64,000 bases of DNA. Origin: Pseudoxanthomonas dokdonensis. GTDB lineage: Bacteria; Pseudomonadota; Gammaproteobacteria; Xanthomonadales; Xanthomonadaceae. The position numbers were made by a program, and so were the translations under genes. The stretch is taken from contig NZ_LDJL01000011.1 in assembly GCF_001431405.1 (NCBI RefSeq), positions 434,001 to 498,000 of the forward strand. The letters run 5' to 3'. Positions 47,893-55,608 of the stretch are shown here, in pieces; position 1 is the stretch's first letter, and each line of letters opens with the position of its first letter. Below the pieces are notes generated by a model. That model had not been told where the DNA came from and did not search any database. It saw nothing but the letters and a program-made list of their open reading frames with translations.

Positions 47893-48268
47893 TTGGTGGC
47901 AAGGCTTTCCACGGTAGTTGCGAAAGCCCATCTGCTGAAAACTCCCGGATCTGCTAAAAATCTCCGCGCCAGCCAGAGCTGGGCGTGATTGCTTGGTGTC
48001 CGCTCGGCAGACGCTGCGGTTCGCTTTTTCATCGGTCTGCCCTACCACGTTGCGAGCATATGCTGCATGACATAGCAGGCCAGATACATGCCGCGCTGTT
48101 GCAGTTTGCTGCGGGCCTTCGCAATGGCATCGACTGATCGTCGCAACGTCGTGCACATCGCCATGCGAAGACATCACCGCGGTCAGCGCCGCCGGACCGT
48201 CCACATACTGGCTCGACTCCGACCATTGGGCTAATGTTGGTCATTCGCGATTGCGTTGGGGAACGCCT
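47893..48268. other. Gene-poor stretch downstream of tRNA-Phe
   Basis: 376 bases without a convincing gene. It contains the minus-strand fragment at 48042-48158 and no repeat of the tRNA 3' end that I could find, so integration at the tRNA is not shown. Confidence 0.6.
48042..48158 (-). pseudogene. Possible gene remnant (38 codons)
   Basis: A minus-strand frame reading MCTTLRRSVDAIAKARSKLQ..., ending YVMQHMLATW before TAG. A different frame just upstream (SSQYVDGPAALTAVMSSHGD) also looks coding-like, as if a frameshift near 48150 broke one gene. No ribosome site and no recognised family. Low confidence. Confidence 0.25.
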
Positions 48269-49084
48269 GTGATCTGCTTCAAGCGATTTGGTCTGGTATT
48301 GCTTCTTGGGTTGCCGCTGGCGCCTGCGCATGCAGCTGGGCACGGACCGTTTCCCTGGCCGGATGGCAGGAAGGCGGCGGTCAGCCTGGCTTATGACGAT
48401 GCGCTGGATTCGCAACTGGATATCGCCATCCCGGCGCTGGACCGGGTGGGTCTGAAGGGCAGTTTCTATCTGCAGCTGTCGCGTGATCCCGTGCGTGATC
48501 GGATGGCCGAATGGCGCCAGGCCGCGGCCAATGGCCATGAACTGGGCAACCACACCCTGTTCCATCAGTGCTCGGGATCGCTGAAGGGGCATGAGTGGGT
48601 CGAGCCGTCGCGGGATCTGGACCGCACCAGCGCCGCGCAGATGATCGATCAGGTGCGCCTGGCCAACGTCATGCTGACCGCCATCGATGGCAGGACACAG
48701 CGCACGCTGACGGTGCCCTGCGGTGATGTCATCGCCGATGGCGAAAACTATGTGGCCGCCCTGCACCCGGACTTCGTCGCGATCAAGCTCGGCCAGGGCG
48801 CGGTGACACCGGACATGTGGGCGCTGGATCCCTATGCGGTGACGGTGGAGGCGCCGGAAGGCGTGACTGGCCAGCAGTTGATCCAGCGCGTACAGCAGGC
48901 CATCGAAGCCGGCACCATGGTCAACTTCACCTTCCATGGGGTCGGCGGCGATTACCTCAGCGTGTCACGGCAGGCGCACGACGAACTGCTCGGCTACCTG
49001 GCCATGCATCAGGACCAGGTATGGGTGGACACGTTCATCAACATCATGCAATACGTCCGCGAGCAGCAGGCCGCCGCGCACTAG
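48269..49084 (+). CDS. Polysaccharide deacetylase family protein, exported
   Basis: A 271-residue protein with a signal peptide (to about residue 22, ending PAHAA) and a NodB-homology fold. Motif 1 is A-Y-D-D-A-L, motif 2 H-E-L-G-N-H-T-L-F-H with the metal-binding H-T-x-x-H, and the C-terminal F-T-F-H-G-V-G-G carries the late catalytic His. Such enzymes remove N- or O-acetyl groups from polysaccharides. GTG 48269 with GGGGAA upstream is chosen over TTG 48251. No polysaccharide genes adjoin it. Confidence 0.82.
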   Translation: MICFKRFGLVLLLGLPLAPAHAAGHGPFPWPDGRKAAVSLAYDDALDSQLDIAIPALDRVGLKGSFYLQLSRDPVRDRMAEWRQAAANGHELGNHTLFHQCSGSLKGHEWVEPSRDLDRTSAAQMIDQVRLANVMLTAIDGRTQRTLTVPCGDVIADGENYVAALHPDFVAIKLGQGAVTPDMWALDPYAVTVEAPEGVTGQQLIQRVQQAIEAGTMVNFTFHGVGGDYLSVSRQAHDELLGYLAMHQDQVWVDTFINIMQYVREQQAAAH

Positions 49085-49093
49085 CACGGCCGG

Positions 49094-49196
49094 TTGTCCA
49101 CAGCAGGTGTGGATGGTTCTGGCGCAAACATGTGGATAACTGGCGGCACGCTTTGTGCCGCAATGCTGTCAAGTAGTCTGGTCAAATTTTGACCAG
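49094..49196. promoter_or_regulatory. Intergenic cluster: DnaA-box-like sites, a hairpin and a 19-base palindrome
   Basis: TGTGGATAA (49131-49139) is a perfect DnaA box on the minus strand (TTATCCACA). TTGTCCACA (49094-49102) has one mismatch and TGTGGATGG (49108-49116) two. CGGCAC/GTGCCG (49144-49160) forms a small hairpin. CTGGTCAAA T TTTGACCAG (49178-49196) is a perfect palindrome around one base. It lies between convergent genes, where a promoter is not expected. Confidence 0.45.
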
Positions 49197-49214
49197 CAAC
49201 AGAACCCATTGGTG

Positions 49215-49670
49215 TTACTGGCTGGAATCACCGGGCCCTGGCTCGGTGCCGGCTTCAGCAGCAGGCACCCGCTGCCACACTTCGCGCTCGACCCGACGCC
49301 CCTGCTCCCAGCGTTCGTTGGTCCAGCGATCACCTTGCAACTGATAGCGGAACTCATAGCGCTGGCCTGCCGGCACGTCATAGGAGGTATAGCGCGGCGT
49401 CTCGATGTAGACCTTGTCGTGGTGGTGATACTGGCCCGCGCCGGCGCTCCAGAATTTACCGTTCGCCATGCTGGTGAAACTGAAATTCGCCTCATCCAGC
49501 ACTTTCAGCGATTGCATGCCGACGTCGCGGTAGCGGATGGTCTGGCCATGTTCGTCGAGGTACTCGCCGTCGACCAGTTGCCAGGTGCCGGCAAACGGGC
49601 TTGCCGCCCGGCCGATGACAGGCGGCAGCAGCAGGCAGGCGGTCATCAGTGCGGTCACGAAGTGGCGCAT
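49215..49670 (-). CDS. Hypothetical exported protein, lipocalin-like pattern
   Basis: A 151-residue protein with a signal peptide ending near VIGRAAS. The mature part begins SPFAGTWQLVDGEYLDE, a G-x-W opening seen in lipocalin-like domains, then alternating beta strands (RYTSYDVPAGQRYEFRYQLQGDRWTNE). No catalytic motif is evident. Its 3' end lies near the palindrome at 49178-49196. The next gene upstream on the same strand, a RIO-type kinase, ends 89 bases before its start. Confidence 0.7.
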   Translation of the reverse strand: MRHFVTALMTACLLLPPVIGRAASPFAGTWQLVDGEYLDEHGQTIRYRDVGMQSLKVLDEANFSFTSMANGKFWSAGAGQYHHHDKVYIETPRYTSYDVPAGQRYEFRYQLQGDRWTNERWEQGRRVEREVWQRVPAAEAGTEPGPGDSSQ

Positions 49671-49759
49671 GTATCAGTCCCGGGATGTTTGCTCAGCCCG
49701 GCATGCGCTGGCGGCATGCCGGTTGGATGCTGGACTATGCCATCGCAAGCGCGCCGGAC

Positions 49760-50614
49760 TCAATCCTCGTCGGCGGCTTCGCGGCCCTGTTGACGGATGA
49801 TGGCCAACTGGCGGGCGTCCTCAATCGCCTCGCGCACGCCGTCCAGATCAATGCTGCGCTGATCGTGCACGAACCTGCCAGTCAGCACCGTATCCGGCAG
49901 CAACGCGCCTGACTCGTACAGCGCCCACATCTCCTCTCCATACCAGGTATCCAGCAGCTCGGGCGCAAACCGGCCCAGGCTGGCAGTGATCGCATTGACG
50001 TCGCGCAGCAGCATCCTGCGGCTGGCGTTGTTGCCGGCGGCGCTGACCACCTGCGGAAAATCAATCAGCACCGGGCCGTCTTCGCCCAGCAGGATGTTGT
50101 AGGCGGACAGATCGCCGTGGATCAGGCCGACGCACAGCATCTTGACGATTTCGCCAATCAGGAAGCCATGGAACTGCCGCGCCTGCACGGCCGACAACTC
50201 GACCTCGCCCATCCGTGGCGCCGAATAGCCCTCGCCATCGACCACCAGCTCCATCACCAGCACACCGTGGAAAAAGCCATACGGTTCAGGAACCCGCACG
50301 CCGGCATCACGCAACTGATAAAGCGCGTCGACTTCGGCGTTCTTCCAGGCCACTTCCTGTTGCTTGCGGCCATAGCGGGTGGCCTTGGATGCCGCCCGCG
50401 TCTCGCGGCTGCCGCGCAACTTGCGGCCTTCCTGGTACACCGTGCGCTGCTGGAAACTGCGTTGCGCCAGATCCTTGTAGACCTTGGCGCAGCGCACATC
50501 GTCACCGCTGCTGACGACATAGACGGCCGCCTCCTTGCCACTCTTGAGTGGGCGCAGCACCTGGTCGATGACCCCGTCGTCGATGAGAACCTGCAATCCG
50601 TTGGGTACTTTCAT
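49760..50614 (-). CDS. RIO-type serine protein kinase (PA4780-like)
   Basis: A 284-residue protein with the RIO kinase pattern: PLKSGKEAAVYVVSSGDDVRCAKVYKD (nucleotide loop and ATP Lys), the catalytic LIHGDLSAYNILL (H-G-D-L-S-x-x-N) and the metal Asp in VLIDFPQVV. In Pseudomonas and Xanthomonas such stand-alone RIO kinases occur without known substrates. ATG 50614 is preferred; the frame extends to 50659. It is divergent from the LacI gene. Confidence 0.88.
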   Translation of the reverse strand: MKVPNGLQVLIDDGVIDQVLRPLKSGKEAAVYVVSSGDDVRCAKVYKDLAQRSFQQRTVYQEGRKLRGSRETRAASKATRYGRKQQEVAWKNAEVDALYQLRDAGVRVPEPYGFFHGVLVMELVVDGEGYSAPRMGEVELSAVQARQFHGFLIGEIVKMLCVGLIHGDLSAYNILLGEDGPVLIDFPQVVSAAGNNASRRMLLRDVNAITASLGRFAPELLDTWYGEEMWALYESGALLPDTVLTGRFVHDQRSIDLDGVREAIEDARQLAIIRQQGREAADED

Positions 50615-50958
50615 GGTGTCCTGTCGTGGTGGGAACGCCGCTTGCGACACGGATCGCATGGTTCCAAGCGGTCATCTTTGCATTGAATCGGCAAAAACGC
50701 AGTCGCCACGTGCACGCGGGCCTCCATTCCCGCATCGCGTGGTGGCTGGCTGCGGGCGGTTTGCCGGGCCTGGTGGCAATCAACTCGTGATGGCGACCGG
50801 ATCGCCCAGCACTGGCCATCGCACTCCATTGCCAGCATTGCGCGGACGCTTGCCGCAGTGCGCCTTGAATGCCGGCCGGCATGCGCTTAAATTCGAGGCT
50901 GACAGCGCTGTCAGAGTTGGCGACGCTGGATCCATATCCCTGGGGAGGGGTGCCGAAT
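50615..50958. other. Divergent intergenic region between RIO kinase and lacI-type genes
   Basis: 344 bases. The right end holds the LacI-gene promoter and operator (50865-50913). The rest, 50615-50864, shows no gene, repeat or recognisable RNA structure. Confidence 0.6.
50865..50913 (+). promoter_or_regulatory. Promoter and palindromic LacI-type operator of the regulator gene
   Basis: TTGAAT (50865-50870), a 16-base spacer and TTAAAT (50887-50892) form a good promoter. TGACAGCGCTGTCA (50900-50913), a perfect 14-base palindrome centred on CG as in LacI-family operators, covers the expected start site. A repressor bound here would block its own gene. Nearly the same site occurs before the GH3 gene at 54760-54773. 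Confidence 0.75.
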
Positions 50959-51975
50959 ATGCGGGTCAGGATTGAGGACGTGGCCGCCGCCGCGGGCGTG
51001 TCCATGAAGACGGTGTCGCGGGTCTTGAACAACGAGCCGACCGTCAAGGAAGCCACCCGCCTGCGCGTGCAGGCGGTGGCCAAATCGCTGAACTATCGCC
51101 CTGACCCGTCGGCCCGGAGTCTGGCCGGCCGCAGGTCCTATCTGGTCGCACTGCTGTACGACAATCCGTCGGCCAACTACCTGATGGAAATCCTCACCGG
51201 CGTGGTCGAGGCCTGCGAGCAATACCACTACGGGATGGTGGTGCAGCCGGTGGCCTATACCCGCGCGGACTTCGTGCAGACGGTGGAATCACTGGTCGCC
51301 CTGTCGCGTCTGGATGGGCTGATCCTGACCCCGCCACTGACCGACAGCATCGCCCTGCTCGACCGTCTGGACGAGTTGCGGATCCCGTATGCCTGCGTAT
51401 CTCCCAAAGTGCGCGAAGGCGGCATCGGCGTGACCCTGGACGAGCAGGAAGCCGCGCGCGAGATGATCAGCCTGCTGGCATCGATGGGCCACACCCGCAT
51501 CGCCCACATCCGTGGCCACGCCGCGCACGGCGCCAGCGAATGGCGCCACGAGGGTTACTGCAATGGCCTGCGCCAGGCGGGCATCGACTACGACCCGTCG
51601 CTGGTGGTGCAAGGCGAATTTTCCTTCGACTCCGGCATGCAGGCGGCGCATGCGCTGCTGGATCTGGACGATCCGCCGACCGCGATCTTTGCCGCCAACG
51701 ACGACATGGCCGCGGGGGTGATGAGCGTGGCCCATGGCCGCGGCCTGGACATTCCGGGTGATCTGTCGGTGTGCGGCTTCGACGATACGCCGGTATCGCG
51801 ACAGATATTCCCGACCCTGACGACGGTGCACCAGCCGGCACGCGACATGGGCCGGCAGGCGACCGTGGAGTTGTTGAAAGCGATCCAGGACCCGGCCAGC
51901 GGGCAGATGACGCACATGCCCTACGCGCTGCAGATCCGCCATTCGACCGGTCCGGCACACCGCCAGCGGACATAA
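50959..51975 (+). CDS. LacI-family transcriptional repressor
   Basis: A 338-residue regulator. The N-terminal helix-turn-helix (RIEDVAAAAGVSMKTVSRVLNNEPTVKEATR in part, residues about 3-33) and hinge (NYRPDPSARSLAGRRS) are followed by a periplasmic-binding-protein-like effector domain ending in DLSVCGFDDTPVSRQIFPTLTTVHQP. GGGGAGGGG upstream supports ATG 50959. Next to it and convergent is a GH3 beta-glucosidase gene with the same operator, so it probably represses that gene until a beta-glucoside or glucose-type inducer appears. Its stop overlaps the A-run that serves as the terminator T-run of the GH3 gene. Confidence 0.9.
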   Translation: MRVRIEDVAAAAGVSMKTVSRVLNNEPTVKEATRLRVQAVAKSLNYRPDPSARSLAGRRSYLVALLYDNPSANYLMEILTGVVEACEQYHYGMVVQPVAYTRADFVQTVESLVALSRLDGLILTPPLTDSIALLDRLDELRIPYACVSPKVREGGIGVTLDEQEAAREMISLLASMGHTRIAHIRGHAAHGASEWRHEGYCNGLRQAGIDYDPSLVVQGEFSFDSGMQAAHALLDLDDPPTAIFAANDDMAAGVMSVAHGRGLDIPGDLSVCGFDDTPVSRQIFPTLTTVHQPARDMGRQATVELLKAIQDPASGQMTHMPYALQIRHSTGPAHRQRT

Positions 51976-52013
51976 AAAAGGTTGCCGGGCTGGAGAGAAG
52001 CAACCCGGCAACC
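51974..52013 (-). terminator. Intrinsic terminator of the GH3 gene
   Basis: On the minus strand GGTTGCCGGG (52013-52004) pairs with CCCGGCAACC (51989-51980) around a 14-base loop, and six T follow (51979-51974). The T-run overlaps the stop codon of the convergent LacI gene. Confidence 0.85.
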
Positions 52014-52095
52014 ATCCCCTGTCAAACAGACCCGCACCGGCGCCTGGTGTCAGCGCCGGCGCCCCGGTTGGATGGCGCCAACCACGCCCGGCCCG

Positions 52096-54681
52096 TTATT
52101 GACTGGCCGGACAGGTGACCGCTTTGTCGACTTCATTGGATGCGCCCAGCGCCACCCGCGAAACCGACAACTGCACGGCACCGCTTGCCTGCAACTGCCA
52201 GATGTCGTCGACCCTGGCCACATCGACACCGTTGCCCGCAAAACAGCGCAGCGCGACACCAAGACGGCCCCACTTGCCGTTGGACATGTCGGCCAGTGCC
52301 TGGCTGATGTCGACCTTGCCGGCGCAGTCGTTGCCGCAACTCATGCCCAGGGTGACCTTCGCACCAGCAGGCAGTTGTTCAGGACGCAGGGTGGTCACCA
52401 GCATCACGTCACCGTTGGTCTCGCGGCTGATATCCAGTGGCTGTTCCGAATGCAGGACCATGCTGGCGGTGCCATTGCCCGACCAGGCCAGACGCCGCGC
52501 ATCTTCCTGTTGCTGGTAGTCGACACCGCTGATGCGCAGGCTGTCATCGGCCGACGCGGTCGGGATCGCATTTATCTCGGCCTGCTTGCCGGCCGCATGC
52601 AACTGCGCGCTCAAACCGCTGGTCGCCATCCCGCGCTGCAGGTACACACCGGGCAACGCATGTTGTCCCGACACCCCGGACTGTTCCGGCAAGGCTGCCA
52701 GATCACCCTTGTCGGCATAGCTCAGGCCATAGCCGAAGGCGAACAACGGGTCATAGCCTGGCTGGCCGACGTTGTTGTCGTACTGGGTGGCCGTGCGCGG
52801 CCAGGAAAAGCTCAGCTTGCCCTTGAAATCATGTTGTACCTGCCCGTTGCGGTCGCGCAGCAGCACATCGGCCACGCCCGCCCCTTCCGAACCCGGCAAC
52901 CATGCGGCGACAAACGCATCGGCGGCATTGATCTCGCGGTTCATCCACAACGGCCGTCCACTCAGGAACACCGCCACCACCGGGATGCCATCGGCCTTCA
53001 GCCGCTTGATCAGTTCCAGATCGCTGCCATTGCCCGGCTTGTACAGCAGGGTCGGGATGTCGCCCTGGAATTCGGCGTAGGGGTCTTCGCCAAACACCAC
53101 CACCGCCGCATCGGGTTTCTGCTGGTAGCTGCCATCGACTGACAGGATGGCCTTGCCACCGGCGGCCCTGGCCTGCTGCTCGAAGCCTTCGAAAATACTG
53201 TCGGCATGGGGGAAGTCGGCACGGGTGGTGCCGGTGCCCTGCCAGTTGAGTGTCCAGCCACCGGCCTGCTTGCCGACATCATCGGCACCATCGCCCGCCA
53301 CCAGCAGGGTCTTGCGCGGATCCAGCGGCAGGATCGCGTTGTTGTTCTTCAGCAGCACCAGCGATTCGCGTACCGCCTGGCGGGCGACCGCGCGATGTTC
53401 CGCTGAACCGAGCAGCTCATACTTGCCACCCAGCGGGCGCGAGGAAGGCTTGCCAGCCTCGAACAGGCCCAGCCGCATCTTCACCCGCAGGATCCGGGCT
53501 ACTGCGTCATCCAGCCGCTTCATCGGAATCTCGCCCGACTTCACCGCCGCCAGCGCGCTGGTGTAATACGCCTTCCAGGTATCCGGCGCCATCAGCATGT
53601 CGATGCCGGCATTGAAGGCGGCCGGGCAACTGTCGTTGCTGCAGCCTTCGACCTGACCGTGCGCATTCCAGTCGCTGACCACGAAGCCGCCGAAATTCAT
53701 CCGCCCTTTCAGCACATCGGTGAGCAGGTAGTGATCACCGGTCATCTTCTTGCCGTTGAAGCTGTTGAACGAAGCCATCACGCTCTGCGCGCCGGCAGCG
53801 ATCGCCGGCGGATAACCGGCGTTGTGGATACGCGCCAGTTCGGCTTCGCTGATGCGGGTGTCGCCCTGGTCCTTGCCGCCGCTGGTGCCGCCATCGCCCA
53901 GGTAATGCTTGACCGACACCATCACATGGCTGCCGTCCAGGAACTGCGGCGTACCGACCTTGCCCTGCAGGCCCTCGACCATCGCCCCGGCAAAACTGGC
54001 GACCACGTCGGGTGATTCGGAGTAGCCCTCGTAGGCGCGGCCCCAGCGATCATCCTGCGGTACCGCCACGGTCGGTGCGAACGCCCACTCCATGCCGGTG
54101 ACGCGGGTTTCGGCCGCGGTGATCTCGCCGATGCGATGCATCAGCTCGGGGTTGCGCGTCGCGCCCAGCGCGATGTTGTGCGGGAACAACGTCGCACCGA
54201 CGATGTTGCTCTGGCCGTGGATGGCATCGATACCGAACAGCACCGGGATCACCGTATGTCCGTCGCTTCCATCCATCGATGCCTGGTAAAACGCATCGGC
54301 CAGCGCCAGCCACTCGGAGGGCTTGGCGTTGTAACGGCCACCGGGATCGGAATTGCCGCCCGCCAGGATGGAGCCAAGGTGGTACTTGCGTACGTCCTCC
54401 GGTGTCAGGCTGGCAATATCCCCCTGGACGATCTGGCCGACCTTTTCTTCCACCGTCATCCTGGCGAGCAGCTCACCGATGCGTTTTTCCATCGCCGGGT
54501 CCGCGGCCAGTGGCCAGTGGACCTCGGGCCACGCCGGATCCACCGCCCGGCCGGCGCGGGTGCCGTCGTTGCCGGGACTGGCAGCCAGCGCCGCGCCGAC
54601 CATCAACGTGGACGAAGCCGATGCGAACAGCATGGCGAGCAGCAAGCTACGCGGGCGCAGGCGCGGGGTGGTCGTTTTCAA
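52096..54681 (-). CDS. GH3 beta-glucosidase / exo-beta-glucan glucohydrolase, exported
   Basis: An 861-residue protein starting at TTG 54681 behind GGGAGAA; the frame runs to 54774 but the upstream part overlaps the operator. The signal peptide ends near VGAALAA. The GH3 N-terminal barrel is seen as MTVEEKVGQIVQ, VPVLFGIDAIHGQ-type block, VKHYLGDGGT, and the nucleophile Asp337 in GFVVSDWNAHGQVEG. The GH3 C-terminal domain (ESLVLLKNNNAILPL, FGEDPYAEFQGDI) is followed by about 200 residues of a beta-rich extra domain found in ExoP/CelD-like enzymes. It probably releases glucose from beta-glucans or cello-oligosaccharides in the periplasm. Confidence 0.9.
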   Translation of the reverse strand: MKTTTPRLRPRSLLLAMLFASASSTLMVGAALAASPGNDGTRAGRAVDPAWPEVHWPLAADPAMEKRIGELLARMTVEEKVGQIVQGDIASLTPEDVRKYHLGSILAGGNSDPGGRYNAKPSEWLALADAFYQASMDGSDGHTVIPVLFGIDAIHGQSNIVGATLFPHNIALGATRNPELMHRIGEITAAETRVTGMEWAFAPTVAVPQDDRWGRAYEGYSESPDVVASFAGAMVEGLQGKVGTPQFLDGSHVMVSVKHYLGDGGTSGGKDQGDTRISEAELARIHNAGYPPAIAAGAQSVMASFNSFNGKKMTGDHYLLTDVLKGRMNFGGFVVSDWNAHGQVEGCSNDSCPAAFNAGIDMLMAPDTWKAYYTSALAAVKSGEIPMKRLDDAVARILRVKMRLGLFEAGKPSSRPLGGKYELLGSAEHRAVARQAVRESLVLLKNNNAILPLDPRKTLLVAGDGADDVGKQAGGWTLNWQGTGTTRADFPHADSIFEGFEQQARAAGGKAILSVDGSYQQKPDAAVVVFGEDPYAEFQGDIPTLLYKPGNGSDLELIKRLKADGIPVVAVFLSGRPLWMNREINAADAFVAAWLPGSEGAGVADVLLRDRNGQVQHDFKGKLSFSWPRTATQYDNNVGQPGYDPLFAFGYGLSYADKGDLAALPEQSGVSGQHALPGVYLQRGMATSGLSAQLHAAGKQAEINAIPTASADDSLRISGVDYQQQEDARRLAWSGNGTASMVLHSEQPLDISRETNGDVMLVTTLRPEQLPAGAKVTLGMSCGNDCAGKVDISQALADMSNGKWGRLGVALRCFAGNGVDVARVDDIWQLQASGAVQLSVSRVALGASNEVDKAVTCPASQ

Positions 54682-55056
54682 GCGTGTTCTCCCGTGACGA
54701 TGGAAATGCGCGCCCGACCTCCCTCCCCGGAGCGGGCGCGGACATAACGTTTCCCAAAATGGCAGCGCTGTCAATAAATTGTGACCCTGGCGTCGGTTGC
54801 CGTCCCACCCTGATCAACGATGGCGCGCCCGCAGTCGTCCACCGGAAGATGGACAACGTGTGGCAAAGCCCGGCGCATGTGCAGTTTTGCCCGCGCTCAA
54901 CCTCCTGCCGTGGCGCATCCGATGCGCCTTGCGCGGACCTCCGTCGCCGCTTCGTCATGTTGCGGCACACCATGGATTTCGACATCGTCATGCGCGCCAT
55001 GACCCTGCCCATACGCCGTAGTATCCTGATCGCCTGTATCCAGCCGGAGGTGGGGA
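54682..55056. other. Divergent intergenic region upstream of the GH3 gene
   Basis: 375 bases. It holds the GH3 leader and operator (54760-54773). From about 54790 to 55040 I see no gene, repeat or terminator; GGAGGTGGGG at 55047-55055 is the ribosome site of the next gene. Confidence 0.6.
54760..54773 (-). promoter_or_regulatory. LacI-type operator before the GH3 gene
   Basis: TGGCAGCGCTGTCA differs by one base from the operator at 50900-50913. On the minus strand it overlaps TTGACA, a perfect -35 box, so binding would block RNA polymerase. It lies 79 bases from the TTG start. Confidence 0.75.
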
Positions 55057-55542
55057 ATGCGTCGAATCAAACGTGCAACGGGAATCGTGGGACTGGTCCT
55101 GCTGATGGCGTTGCTGGCCTCCTGCAGCAGTGGTCCGGCACGGCGCGTGTCCGAACCGGCGGTATTCATCCAGCAGTTGTCGGTGGATGCCAACGGCAGT
55201 TGGAAAGTCGATCTACGCCTGCAGAATTACAGCAGCATTCCGATGCGCTTTGACCAACTGCGTCTGGAACTGCAGTTGTCCGGCCAGGCGGCTGGCACCC
55301 TGCAGGCCAGTCCACAGCTGTCGGTGGGTCCGGAGTCGGCCGATGTGGTCAGCGTCGCGCTGCAGCCGACCTCGGCCGGCCGGATTGCGGTCGCCGACGC
55401 GCTCGCCAGCCGCCGCGCCATCGAGTACCAGCTCAGCGGCACCGCCAATGCGCTGCCTGAAGACGGCAAGTCGCGCGATTTCGACATCAGCAGCAACAAC
55501 CTGCTCAATCCGGTTCCCGGCCTGGACGGCGTGCTGCGTTGA
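55057..55542 (+). CDS. LEA type 2-like lipoprotein
   Basis: A 161-residue protein with a lipobox (L-L-A-S-C, Cys23). The mature part resembles the water-stress/hypersensitive-response (LEA14) beta-sandwich: VDLRLQNYSSIPMRFDQLRLELQLSGQ, then a repeated strand pattern. The function in bacteria is unknown. GGAGGTGGGG gives a strong start at ATG 55057. It lies 66 bases before the acyl-CoA dehydrogenase gene on the same strand. Confidence 0.72.
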   Translation: MRRIKRATGIVGLVLLMALLASCSSGPARRVSEPAVFIQQLSVDANGSWKVDLRLQNYSSIPMRFDQLRLELQLSGQAAGTLQASPQLSVGPESADVVSVALQPTSAGRIAVADALASRRAIEYQLSGTANALPEDGKSRDFDISSNNLLNPVPGLDGVLR

Positions 55543-55608
55543 ACCGCCGTCGCCGTCAACGCCGACCTGCTGGAAGAACCGTATCCCCCGCACTGAAGAG
55601 TTTTCGAC

